A DNA stretch of 18,232 nucleotides from contig DYOT01000010.1 in assembly GCA_020720345.1 (NCBI GenBank), positions 1-18,232 on the forward strand, given 5' to 3'. Made by a program: the position numbers and the translations under genes. This document shows, one piece after another, positions 6,669-13,727 of this stretch (positions are counted from its first letter, which is position 1; every line of letters starts with the position of its first letter). Under the pieces are notes generated by a model, which was not told where the DNA came from, ran no database searches, and worked only from the letters and a program-made list of their open reading frames with translations. The stretch comes from Candidatus Caenarcanum sp. (GTDB lineage: Bacteria > Cyanobacteriota > Vampirovibrionia > Gastranaerophilales > UBA9971).

Positions 6669-7520
6669 ATGGCTATAAACTGGTACCCGGGGCATATTGC
6701 TAAAGCCGAAAGAAAACTTAAGGAACAGATAAATCTTGTCGATGTTGTTCTGCAAGTTTTGGATGCAAGGCTGCCTCTGAGCAGTATGTATGATAATCTG
6801 GACAATCTGATTGGTCAAAAACCCTGTTTAATTATTTTAAATAAGTCAGATGTCGCAGATCCTGATATGAATGCAAAATGGACTAAATATATGGAGGAAA
6901 GAACCGGCAAAAAGGTTATTATGACCAGTGCCACTTCCGGTAAGGATATTTCTCATATAATTAAGGAAGCAATAGAAGCAGGACGCACCGAAATAGAGAA
7001 ATTAATTGCAAAAGGCAGACTCCCAAGACCGATTAGAGTAATGGTTGTTGGCATGCCAAATGTTGGAAAATCGAGCATAATCAATAAATTAATAAAATGC
7101 GCCAAGGTAAAAGTTGGGGCAAAAGCCGGAATTACTCGGGCGGCACAATGGGTTAGAATAAATCCTAAGCTGGAATTGCTTGATACTCCGGGGATTATTC
7201 CAATGAAACTTGATACCCAAGAGCGTGCGGTCAGGCTGGCAATAGTTAATTCAGTCGGCGAATCTGCTTATGACAAAATTGAAGTTGCAAAAATTCTTGT
7301 CTCAATTATTTATGAAAAATATCCGAAGTATCTTTGCAGCTATTATAGGTTAGAATGTCAACAAGAACCTAATCTTGAAGATATAGCAATTTCCAGAAAA
7401 CTTCTTTTGGCAGGAGAAAAGCTTGATATAGACAGATGCGCCTCAATGGTTTTAACTGATTTCAGGCAGGGAAGAACAGGGAGAATTACTCTTGAAGAAA
7501 TCCCGCAAGTTCAGAATTGA
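6669..7520 (+). CDS. rbgA: Ribosome biogenesis GTPase RbgA (YlqF)
   Basis: RbgA is a circularly permuted GTPase that acts late in 50S subunit assembly. The 283 residues show the N-terminal phrase MAINWYPGHIAKAERKL, then the GTPase motifs in permuted order: G4 NKSD (58-61), G5 T-S-A-T-S (86-90), G1 GMPNVGKSS (128-136), G2 with G-I-T (154-156), and G3 DTPG (172-175). The C-terminal part of about 80 residues forms the usual RbgA helical domain. The ATG at 6669 has no clear ribosome binding site; the structured spacer upstream may matter for its translation. Its end overlaps the start of rnhB by 29 bases. The position between rplS and rnhB matches the Bacillus block. Confidence 0.96.
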   Translation: MAINWYPGHIAKAERKLKEQINLVDVVLQVLDARLPLSSMYDNLDNLIGQKPCLIILNKSDVADPDMNAKWTKYMEERTGKKVIMTSATSGKDISHIIKEAIEAGRTEIEKLIAKGRLPRPIRVMVVGMPNVGKSSIINKLIKCAKVKVGAKAGITRAAQWVRINPKLELLDTPGIIPMKLDTQERAVRLAIVNSVGESAYDKIEVAKILVSIIYEKYPKYLCSYYRLECQQEPNLEDIAISRKLLLAGEKLDIDRCASMVLTDFRQGRTGRITLEEIPQVQN

Positions 7521-8157
7521 TGAACTGGTAGAATTTGATCGTGAATTTAAGTGTACTGTAATTGGTACTGACGAAGCTGGAAGAGGTCCTCTTGCCGGAC
7601 CTGTTGTTGCTGCCGCTGTATATTTTCCGGAATTCAGCACGGAAGTGTGTGAAATTATAAAATATATTGATGATTCAAAAAAGTTTTCATCCAATCTTCA
7701 ACTGAGAAAAACGCTTTCTGAAAATATTAAATCGGTTGCTGTTTATAGTATTCAGGAATGCAGCGTTAAAGAAATAGACAAAATAAATATTCTTCAGGCT
7801 TCCCTGCTTGCAATGAAAAAATCCTGTGAGGATATAATAACCCAAAACTCCTTTGATAACCTGATTATTCTTGTGGACGGAAGACATGTTATTCCTAAAT
7901 ATAATTGTCCGCAAAAAGCGGTAAAAAAAGGGGATACTCTTTCAGCGTCAATTGCGGCAGCAAGTATTCTTGCAAAAGTTTATAGGGATGAATTGATGCA
8001 GGGGTTAGCGGAAAATTTTCCCGAATATGGCTGGCATAAAAACAAAGGCTATCCCACACAAGCACATATTGAAGCATTAAGAAAACATGGTGAATGTGAA
8101 TGGCACAGAAAAACTTTCCTCAGCAAAGTTTTGTGCGAGCAGAAGAAGATTTTTTGA
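7492..8157 (+). CDS. rnhB: Ribonuclease HII
   Basis: RNase HII cuts RNA in RNA-DNA hybrids and removes single ribonucleotides from DNA. In 221 residues the active-site acidic set is visible: D27 and E28 in GTDEAGRGPLAGPV, D129 in ILVDG, and D166 in AKVYRDELM. The G30-R31-G32 motif and Y187 in NKGYPT, which recognise the ribonucleotide, are also present. The start is a TTG at 7492, inside the end of rbgA. It is supported by AGGGAGA (7478-7484) 7 bases upstream and by the absence of any ATG before the active-site motif. Coupled translation with rbgA is likely. Confidence 0.95.
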   Translation: MKKSRKFRIDELVEFDREFKCTVIGTDEAGRGPLAGPVVAAAVYFPEFSTEVCEIIKYIDDSKKFSSNLQLRKTLSENIKSVAVYSIQECSVKEIDKINILQASLLAMKKSCEDIITQNSFDNLIILVDGRHVIPKYNCPQKAVKKGDTLSASIAAASILAKVYRDELMQGLAENFPEYGWHKNKGYPTQAHIEALRKHGECEWHRKTFLSKVLCEQKKIF

Positions 8158-8180
8158 TATGTGTATTTTGATAGTATAAT
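8152..8180 (+). promoter_or_regulatory. Predicted promoter of the TPR lipoprotein gene
   Basis: TATAAT (8175-8180) lies behind TTTTGA (8152-8157, spacing 17) or TTGATA (8154-8159, spacing 15), overlapping the rnhB stop codon. The lipoprotein can thus be transcribed alone as well as from the rplS operon. Confidence 0.45.
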
Positions 8181-8203
8181 TTTTAAAAAATAGGAGAAAA
8201 TGT

Positions 8204-8815
8204 ATGAAAAATATAAAATTCTTAATTTTACTGTTATTAATGCCGTTTTTGGTGTCCTGTACAAATATTATTTCAAATCCAGATATACAGACGCTTAATA
8301 ACAGAGCCGCCGAGCTTATGGCAAGCGGTGATATAAAAGGAGCTATTGCAAGGTTGGAATCAATAAACGACTTGAATCCCAATTTTCCGCAGACCCATTA
8401 TAATTTGGGAGTAGCTTATTACAAGGATGAACAGTATGAAAAATCCATAGAATCCCTTCAGAAGGCTGTTTCTATAGATAAAAATATTGCAGATGCTTAT
8501 TATACAATAGGATTAGCGTATAGTTCCATTGCTGATGGGCAAATTCAAAAATTTGAAAAACCTGATAAAAAAGAAAAAGAACCTGCTCAAAATCCTGAAA
8601 ATCAAACTCAGGCTATTAATGAACAAAAGCCTCTGACTAAATCAGAAGCTCTGTTGCAAATAGTTGCCAATTTAACAAATTCAAAAAGCTATTTTACACA
8701 ATACGCCGACTCGATAGATAATCCTGAAGAAAAACAAAAAATTGTTGAAGAAATAGAAAACATTGACAAAGAGATAAAAAAATATGAGGAAGAAAGCTCT
8801 TCCTCAAAGAAATAA
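8204..8815 (+). CDS. TPR-containing lipoprotein
   Basis: This 203-residue protein is predicted to be lipidated: it starts MKNIKFLILLLLMPFLVSC, with C19 in an L-V-S-C lipobox. Residues about 29-62 and 63-96 are two tetratricopeptide repeats (A-A-E-L-M-A-S-G-D-I-K-G-A-I and Y-N-L-G-V-A-Y-Y-K..Y-E-K-S-I-E-S-L-Q-K-A), and a third begins at about 97 (A-Y-Y-T-I-G-L-A-Y). A charged, proline- and glutamine-rich linker (115-145) is followed by a helical, glutamate-rich tail. TPR domains bind proteins, so a scaffold role at the cell envelope is reasonable, but the partner is unknown. AGGAG (8192-8196) lies 7 bases before the ATG. The last codons overlap a terminator for the opposite-strand gene. Confidence 0.88.
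   Translation: MKNIKFLILLLLMPFLVSCTNIISNPDIQTLNNRAAELMASGDIKGAIARLESINDLNPNFPQTHYNLGVAYYKDEQYEKSIESLQKAVSIDKNIADAYYTIGLAYSSIADGQIQKFEKPDKKEKEPAQNPENQTQAINEQKPLTKSEALLQIVANLTNSKSYFTQYADSIDNPEEKQKIVEEIENIDKEIKKYEEESSSSKK
8776..8805 (-). terminator. Intrinsic terminator of the 47-residue minus-strand gene
   Basis: A perfect 8-bp stem, GAGGAAGA with TCTTCCTC around a 4-base loop, lies at 8786-8805. On the minus strand it is followed by AT and then seven T residues (8782-8776). It starts 10 bases after the stop of the small gene at 8816-8959 and lies inside the 3' end of the plus-strand lipoprotein gene, where it encodes the E-E-S-S-S-S run. On the plus strand the downstream bases are not T-rich, so it acts mainly leftward. 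Confidence 0.75.
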
Positions 8816-8959
8816 TTATGCGTCTCTGCTTTTGTCTTCAAGGAGCTTTATTCGTTCCTTAAGTTGGTTAAATTCTGAAAACAGTGATTTGAATTCAAAG
8901 CCAAAATCATCAATTGATTGCTTCATATCGAATAATACAGACTCAATTCGTTCGCTCAT
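8816..8959 (-). CDS. Small coiled-coil protein, 47 residues
   Basis: A minus-strand frame from the ATG at 8957-8959 to the TAA at 8816-8818 encodes 47 residues: MSERIESVLFDMKQSIDD, then GFEFKSLFSEFNQLKERIKL, then LEDKSRDA. Hydrophobic residues are spaced like heptads (I5, L9, M12, I16, F19, F23, L26, F30, L33, I37, L40), as in a short coiled coil. It is bounded by a good promoter (9033-9004) and a strong intrinsic terminator (8805-8776), which together argue for a real gene. The ribosome binding site is poor, with GAGG about 14 bases upstream. It abuts the convergent lipoprotein gene with no gap. I do not recognise a family; the size and charge recall SlyX-like small helical proteins, without a demonstrated relation. 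Confidence 0.65.
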   Translation of the reverse strand: MSERIESVLFDMKQSIDDFGFEFKSLFSEFNQLKERIKLLEDKSRDA

Positions 8960-9003
8960 ATTCTTACTTTAAACCTCAAAAATTTCCTTTTCCGTATATA
9001 AAA

Positions 9004-9033
9004 ATTATATACTACATTTTTTGTAAAATGCAA
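9004..9033 (-). promoter_or_regulatory. Predicted promoter of the 47-residue gene
   Basis: On the minus strand, TTGCAT (9033-9028) and TATAAT (9009-9004) are separated by 18 bases. Transcription would start near 8997, about 38 bases before the ATG. A palindrome, GTATATA/TATATAC with a 5-base centre (8994-9012), covers the -10 box and could be an operator, although such palindromes are common in AT-rich DNA. Confidence 0.55.
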
Positions 9034-9075
9034 AAAATAAATGTTTTTTTAATAATTGGTTTTAGTATAAAGGTG

Positions 9076-9098
9076 TTTATACCGATTCAAAAAAGTAA
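9076..9098 (+). repeat. 23-bp inverted repeat, left copy
   Basis: The sequence TTTATACCGATTC followed by AAAAAAGTAA is identical over 23 bases to the reverse complement of 13663-13685. Both copies point inward toward the STAND gene and its convergent partner. Exact identity over 23 bases is very unlikely by chance in an 18-kb window. Confidence 0.8.
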
Positions 9099-9245
9099 CC
9101 GTTAAATAAAATTATTTTAGATATTTGCGCGTAAATTCTCCTTCCTGAAGAAGTTCATTCCCTGTAATGCGGTTGTTATACCATTTTGCACTCAATCAAG
9201 TATTATATTTTATTTACATGTCTTAATCGTAATAATTTCCTTAAC

Positions 9246-9275
9246 TTGTCATACCTATGTAATTCGTTCTATAAT
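9246..9275 (+). promoter_or_regulatory. Predicted promoter of the zinc-ribbon STAND gene
   Basis: TTGTCA (9246-9251) and TATAAT (9270-9275) are 18 bases apart. The transcript would begin near 9282 with a leader of about 115 bases. The 17-base motif shared with the galT upstream region lies just before the -35 box. Confidence 0.55.
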
Positions 9276-9396
9276 TTACAAGGGAGTTTTTGTGCTTTTA
9301 TAGTAAGTACACGTTTAATTCAGTTTTTTGTTAAGCCAACAATATTTGCCGAATAATGGGTTAAAAGTTTAAGTCAGGCATAAAGGAAAATAGCGG

Positions 9397-12300
9397 ATGA
9401 GATGTCCTCGATGCAAAGGGGAAAATGCTGAAAACACTATAATCTGTGCAGGTTGCGGGTTGAAATTGCAAACCGTCTGTCCGAGGTGCCAATCTCTAAA
9501 TAAAATCGGTCAATCTTCTTGTGCCAATTGCAATTTAATGCTTATAAGATTTTGTCCGCAGTGTAAGACTCCAAATTTTCCCAATGCTTATAATTGCAGA
9601 AAATGCAATTTTCAGTTAAGGAAACCTAAAGAGGTTTCTCCGCCGCAGAAGCCGGATATTCCCGCAACAAAACCAATTGTTCAGGAAAAACAGCCCGAAA
9701 TAATTGAACAGGTTGTAACACCTGTAATTTTACCTCAAAACTTACCCGAGCCAGCTACCCCGCCTGAACAGCCCAAACAGGTTGAGTTGCCAAATCTGGA
9801 TAAATTTTCAAAAAAAGTTTCCAAAGAGCTGTCAAGGAACGAAGCGCATGACTATATAATTAAAATATTAAAAACTTCAAAACAGGGTCTAATATTGGGT
9901 TTATCAGCAATGGACGGGGGAGGGAAATCAACTTTAATATCAAGCGTTCCCCAGTCATTAAAAGATGAAAAAATTATCTGGTTAATAGGAAATTGCTATC
10001 CTGACAGCCAGCTTGTCCCTTATTCGTTTTTTAGGGATATGTTTAAAACATTATTTAATTTTCCTTTATTTGTTCCAAATATTGAAGAATCTTCTGTTAT
10101 TTTGAAAAAAATTATAGAAACAAATCTTGATATAAAAGAACCTTCTGTAAATGAAATACTTGAGAGAATTATATTTAATGATTTTAGAAAATGCTCAGAG
10201 GACATTTTTGAAAACAGGGAACAGATTCATAATGCAATATTTCAAATTTTTAATTCTTTGAATCAAAAATCAAATATTGCTTTTATAGTTGAAGATTTTG
10301 AATATATTGACAGTGCTTCATTTGAATGTATAAAAAGTCTTTTAAGCAAAGGTTTTATTTCCAAAAAGAACTTTATATTTATTAACCACAGACCTGATAT
10401 AAATCTAAATGACGAGTTTCCTATGGAAAGCCTTAAAAACAAAATATTCTCAATTTCTTTAAAACCTATGCTTTATGAAGAATTAAACGCATCTTTGCTG
10501 GGAATGTTTAATGGGCAGGATATATTGCCGCCAAAGATGAAAAACCGGATATTTGAAATCTCAAAAAATGTTCCGCTTTATATGGAGCAGGTTTTATGGT
10601 ATTTGTTCCAAACTGGTGCGGTTACATCACAGGAAAACTTTTTTTCTTTCAACCCTAAAGCTGAAAATGTTGAAATACCTGCCGGTCTTGAGGAACTCTT
10701 AATGGCAAGATTCAGCCTTATAGAAAAAGTTTCTTCGGATTCTATAAGGTTAATTATGTCAGCGTGTATGTTAGGAGTTAAATTTGTCCCGTATTTTGTC
10801 CAACTGATGACGCAGATGGAAGAACAACAGTTTAATCAGGTAGCTCAAATGCTTGTAAATAATGGCATTTTTGCTATGGCGGATCAGTTTAACATAAGAT
10901 TTAAACATAGTTATATATGGCGTGTGGTTTATGAGAAAAGCTTTACTGAAGAACAAATTGAAAAGGGTGCGAAAATAGTTCTGGATGTTTATGCAAAATA
11001 TCCCGGCAGTATAAGCAATTCAATTCTTGTAAGGCATGCGGAAGAAGCTAATCTTAAGAAAGAAGCATTTCTTTTTTACGACCTTTCGGCTAAAGAATCT
11101 GTTTGTTTAGGAGATCCGGCAACATTTACAGAATATCAAAGCAGATTGCTTGAATTATTGCCGGAAGCAGACATTTCAGAAGAACAAAAAGAATACATGA
11201 AATATAATATAGAGGAACAGCTGGGCAGGGCAAATTATCAGTTTAATCCGTCAAAAGCAATGGAATACCTTTCAAATTCGATTCTATATGCGGAAAAACA
11301 GAATAATATAGTTAAAACAATTGATTTAACAGGATATTTGGCAAGGAGCTGCGAGCTTGTCGGTAATTTTTCAGGTACTGTTGAATGTTGTGATAAGGCA
11401 TTGTCTTATATTGACAAAAATAAATATTCCCTTGAAACAGTTTTGTTAAATTATTACAAGCTTGAATCGGTTTTTAATCTTGGACGGCTTGAAGAAACAA
11501 TAGTTAACACAACTAATGAAGTGCTTCCTCAATTAAATAAACATATTTCAAAAAATAAAACTATTGCAGGTCTTACTGTAGCAGATTTGAAAAATATTGA
11601 ATTTGAAGTTGAACTTACATTGGCAAAGGCTTATGTCTTTCAGGGGAGAAAAAAAGCTTTTGAATTGACTGAAAGTTTAATATTAAAAGCTCAAAAAGAG
11701 AATTTAATCGAGTATGAAGTACAGGCTCTATTGATTCAAGCATTGTTTACTGTAATACAGGGCAATATAAAAAAATGTAATTCAATAATTGAAACAGTAA
11801 ATGAAAAAATATCCGCTGTCGGCTCTCCTGAAAAGCTTAAATTGTACTGGTATTTTATAACTATTCTTGCAAGTTTTACGGACGGAAATTTTGAGCAGAC
11901 TAAGGAATTATGCTATACCGGACTCAGGCTGGCAGTTATTTTAAATGAGTATAATATTTTAACCCTGATAAAACTGATTCTGGGCAAATGTCAGGAAGAG
12001 CTTAACCAGCATCAGATTTCATTAATGCTTTATAACGAAGTTGTAAATTATTGTTCTGAAAATAAAATGGCGACGGGAGCTTTATTTTCCTGGTATCTTG
12101 CTGCAAATGTTGAATTTAATGCTGGAAATACTGAAAGAGCTATGGAAATTGCTGAAAGAGCTATGGAAGTTTCACAGAAACCTAATATTTCAAACAAACT
12201 TGCTGAAATTCTCCTGAGTAAACTGGTTGCCAAAATTAGAACATCAAAAGATGATTTTGAGGGAGCTCAGATTAATATTGAACATGCTATCAGTATCGCA

Positions 12301-12552
12301 GAAGAAAATAATCTGTTTATGTGTCTTTCTTCTTTATATGTTACTTTTGCACAGATATACGGGCAAAGTACTTCTGTAACTCCTGATAATTCGGCAAATA
12401 ACGCAAATATAGCCAACAGGCTTTATAAAAAAGCTCTTTCTTTTGCAGAACAGACCGAAAATGACTATATAATTTCTTTTGTAGAAAAAGAAATTTCGGA
12501 ATTTCTGGTTTTTTGTAAACAATCCGGAATAAAAGTAGAAAATATAAATTAA
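9397..12552 (+). CDS. Triple zinc-ribbon STAND-type NTPase with helical-repeat C-terminus
   Basis: This 1051-residue protein has three zinc ribbons at its N-terminus, each with two C-x-x-C pairs: C3/C6/C17/C20, C28/C31/C42/C45, and C53/C56/C67/C70. A proline-rich linker (about 75-130) leads to an AAA_16-like NTPase. Its P-loop is A171-M-D-G-G-G-K-S-T179, where the first glycine of the classical motif is alanine. The Walker B-like strand is I-A-F-I-V-E-D (294-300). The later segments I-S-L-K-P-M-L-Y-E-E-L, V-P-L-Y-M-E-Q-V-L and F-K-H-S-Y-I-W-R-V-V-Y-E match the post-ATPase region of STAND proteins joined to adenylate cyclases. From about 550 on, the protein is TPR-like helices. No cyclase, kinase, nuclease or membrane segment is seen. 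AAGGA lies 9 bases before the ATG. It may act as a switch-like sensor or scaffold; its role is unknown. Confidence 0.88.
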   Translation: MRCPRCKGENAENTIICAGCGLKLQTVCPRCQSLNKIGQSSCANCNLMLIRFCPQCKTPNFPNAYNCRKCNFQLRKPKEVSPPQKPDIPATKPIVQEKQPEIIEQVVTPVILPQNLPEPATPPEQPKQVELPNLDKFSKKVSKELSRNEAHDYIIKILKTSKQGLILGLSAMDGGGKSTLISSVPQSLKDEKIIWLIGNCYPDSQLVPYSFFRDMFKTLFNFPLFVPNIEESSVILKKIIETNLDIKEPSVNEILERIIFNDFRKCSEDIFENREQIHNAIFQIFNSLNQKSNIAFIVEDFEYIDSASFECIKSLLSKGFISKKNFIFINHRPDINLNDEFPMESLKNKIFSISLKPMLYEELNASLLGMFNGQDILPPKMKNRIFEISKNVPLYMEQVLWYLFQTGAVTSQENFFSFNPKAENVEIPAGLEELLMARFSLIEKVSSDSIRLIMSACMLGVKFVPYFVQLMTQMEEQQFNQVAQMLVNNGIFAMADQFNIRFKHSYIWRVVYEKSFTEEQIEKGAKIVLDVYAKYPGSISNSILVRHAEEANLKKEAFLFYDLSAKESVCLGDPATFTEYQSRLLELLPEADISEEQKEYMKYNIEEQLGRANYQFNPSKAMEYLSNSILYAEKQNNIVKTIDLTGYLARSCELVGNFSGTVECCDKALSYIDKNKYSLETVLLNYYKLESVFNLGRLEETIVNTTNEVLPQLNKHISKNKTIAGLTVADLKNIEFEVELTLAKAYVFQGRKKAFELTESLILKAQKENLIEYEVQALLIQALFTVIQGNIKKCNSIIETVNEKISAVGSPEKLKLYWYFITILASFTDGNFEQTKELCYTGLRLAVILNEYNILTLIKLILGKCQEELNQHQISLMLYNEVVNYCSENKMATGALFSWYLAANVEFNAGNTERAMEIAERAMEVSQKPNISNKLAEILLSKLVAKIRTSKDDFEGAQINIEHAISIAEENNLFMCLSSLYVTFAQIYGQSTSVTPDNSANNANIANRLYKKALSFAEQTENDYIISFVEKEISEFLVFCKQSGIKVENIN

Positions 12553-12560
12553 TATAATGT

Positions 12561-13484
12561 TTATAGGCAGGCGTCCTTGCTGAAAACGCCTATACTCTTT
12601 ACCATTTTTGTCTTTTTGTCAACAACAAGCATAAATTTTGAAAAATCATAAAGATCATAAGTAGAATCTACAGCTTCTTTTTTGTATGGAATTTTTATGG
12701 TTTTTAGACAATCAGCAAGAGGGAGATTATTAGGAATAAGATTAATCCACGTTAATAGTCCGTTTTCGAATTTCAAAATGGCTTTTTCATAATAATATCC
12801 TGACGTCCCAAGCTCATCTTCAAGTACATAAACGGAATTTGTCTCTATTTGGTCATCAGTATAGGGAATCAATCCGGGATTTTCGTTTGAGAAGTCGATT
12901 TCTGTAGTAACACCAGGTTCCAGATTAGGGAATTTTTCAAAAAATTTCTTTTTTTGGTTTATTGAAGTATTGGCTTTTTTTAGACTTGTTTTAGTCAATA
13001 CATCAGAAGGTTTGGCAAAGTATGTAATGCTTTTAACAAATTTATTGTTTTTATCTACAGAAATATTAAAAAAATTATAATTGTAATAATCTAAATTCTT
13101 GTTAGCAGTTTTGTTTATGTCGGTTGGATTTCCATAAATCGTTAGCAGTTTTGAAATATGTATATCATGAGCTAGGTTAAACTCCAGCCAGTCAAGTTTA
13201 TTGCTCTTAAAACCAACTCTTATTGAGCTGTAGACATCACTTGAAAGTGGTTTGAATTTTATGATTGAAATTCCGTCGGTATAAATTGCTACATTGGAAT
13301 CAGGTATTTTGGGGGTTATTTTTTTAAATTCAATTACTGTTGTTTTGCCGTATTCAAGTTTTGAAGGAGAATAGTTTTTTAATTTTTTCAGCTCAGGCAG
13401 ATTGTCAGGAAAAATATAACCGGTTGTTAAAACCGCTGTAAGCAGCAGGATTATAACGGTAAATATTTTTTTTAATAATCTCAT
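12561..13484 (-). CDS. Secreted or membrane-anchored protein with two internal repeats
   Basis: From the chosen start the protein has 307 residues. It begins MRLLKKIFTVIILLLTAVLT, a signal peptide or membrane anchor, so the rest should lie outside the cytoplasm. It contains two copies of a domain of about 115 residues (about 43-158 and 188-303). Matching landmarks are KLEYGKTTVIEF with NLEPGVTTEIDF, and LDYYNYNFFNISVDKNNKFV with YDLYDFSKFMLVVDKKTKMV, each followed by K-S-I. The G-x-T-T opening and the late Y-x-Y..V-D-K..V-x-S-I pattern resemble BamE/SmpA-like folds, but this is only a hint. The frame continues 46 codons upstream to 13622. I choose the ATG at 13482-13484 because AGGGAAAT precedes it and the signal sequence starts there. 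It converges on the STAND gene with an 8-base gap. Function unknown. Confidence 0.8.
   Translation of the reverse strand: MRLLKKIFTVIILLLTAVLTTGYIFPDNLPELKKLKNYSPSKLEYGKTTVIEFKKITPKIPDSNVAIYTDGISIIKFKPLSSDVYSSIRVGFKSNKLDWLEFNLAHDIHISKLLTIYGNPTDINKTANKNLDYYNYNFFNISVDKNNKFVKSITYFAKPSDVLTKTSLKKANTSINQKKKFFEKFPNLEPGVTTEIDFSNENPGLIPYTDDQIETNSVYVLEDELGTSGYYYEKAILKFENGLLTWINLIPNNLPLADCLKTIKIPYKKEAVDSTYDLYDFSKFMLVVDKKTKMVKSIGVFSKDACL
12563..12593. terminator. Hairpin between convergent genes (possible bidirectional terminator)
   Basis: Two alternative stems overlap: ATAGGC (12563-12568) with GCCTAT (12588-12593), and AGGCGT (12569-12574) with ACGCCT (12586-12591). They lie between or within the ends of two convergent genes 8 bases apart. 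The following bases are A/T-rich in both directions, with T runs a little downstream on the plus strand. There is no clean T tract, so this is a modest call. Confidence 0.35.
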
Positions 13485-13662
13485 TATTTCCCTGAGCAAA
13501 AAGCCCGGATTTTTTAAAAATAATTTTATACTAAAATGAGTTTGGTTTTCGGAAAACCGGCATAGCCGGATTTTCCTTAAAGCCAGCACTCCTGCTTCGC
13601 ATACTGCCTTTATAAAATTCAAGAAAAATCCTAAATTTAATTTTGAGGCAGTATATTCAGGA

Positions 13663-13685
13663 TTACTTTTTTGAATCGGTATAAA
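13663..13685 (-). repeat. 23-bp inverted repeat, right copy
   Basis: On the minus strand this reads TTTATACCGATTC followed by AAAAAAGTAA, identical to 9076-9098. It points inward, toward the secreted protein gene, 178 bases before that gene's start. The segment enclosed by the two copies is about 4.6 kb. Confidence 0.8.
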
Positions 13686-13727
13686 TAAAGATCTGTTTAA
13701 TTATAATATGAAAAGCTGTTAACTAAT

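Larger units (their letters stand above)
8960..9396. other. Intergenic region between the 47-residue gene and the STAND gene
   Basis: This is 437 bases with no sizeable gene. From left to right it holds the minus-strand promoter at 9004-9033, one end of the 23-bp inverted repeat (9076-9098), and a short minus-strand frame (9112-9195) that may be a gene remnant. The 17-base motif (9212-9228) and the promoter of the STAND gene (9246-9275) follow. The leader from about 9282 to 9396 shows no clear structure. Confidence 0.6.

Noticed and set aside
8784..9105. Two short plus-strand frames (8784-8972 and 8914-9105)
   Set aside because: They lie opposite the better-supported 47-residue gene and its promoter and show no ribosome binding sites or protein-like patterns.
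13485..13622. 46-codon N-terminal extension of the secreted protein
   Set aside because: The signal sequence begins at the ATG at 13484 with AGGGAAAT before it; the extension covers hairpins and would bury the signal peptide.
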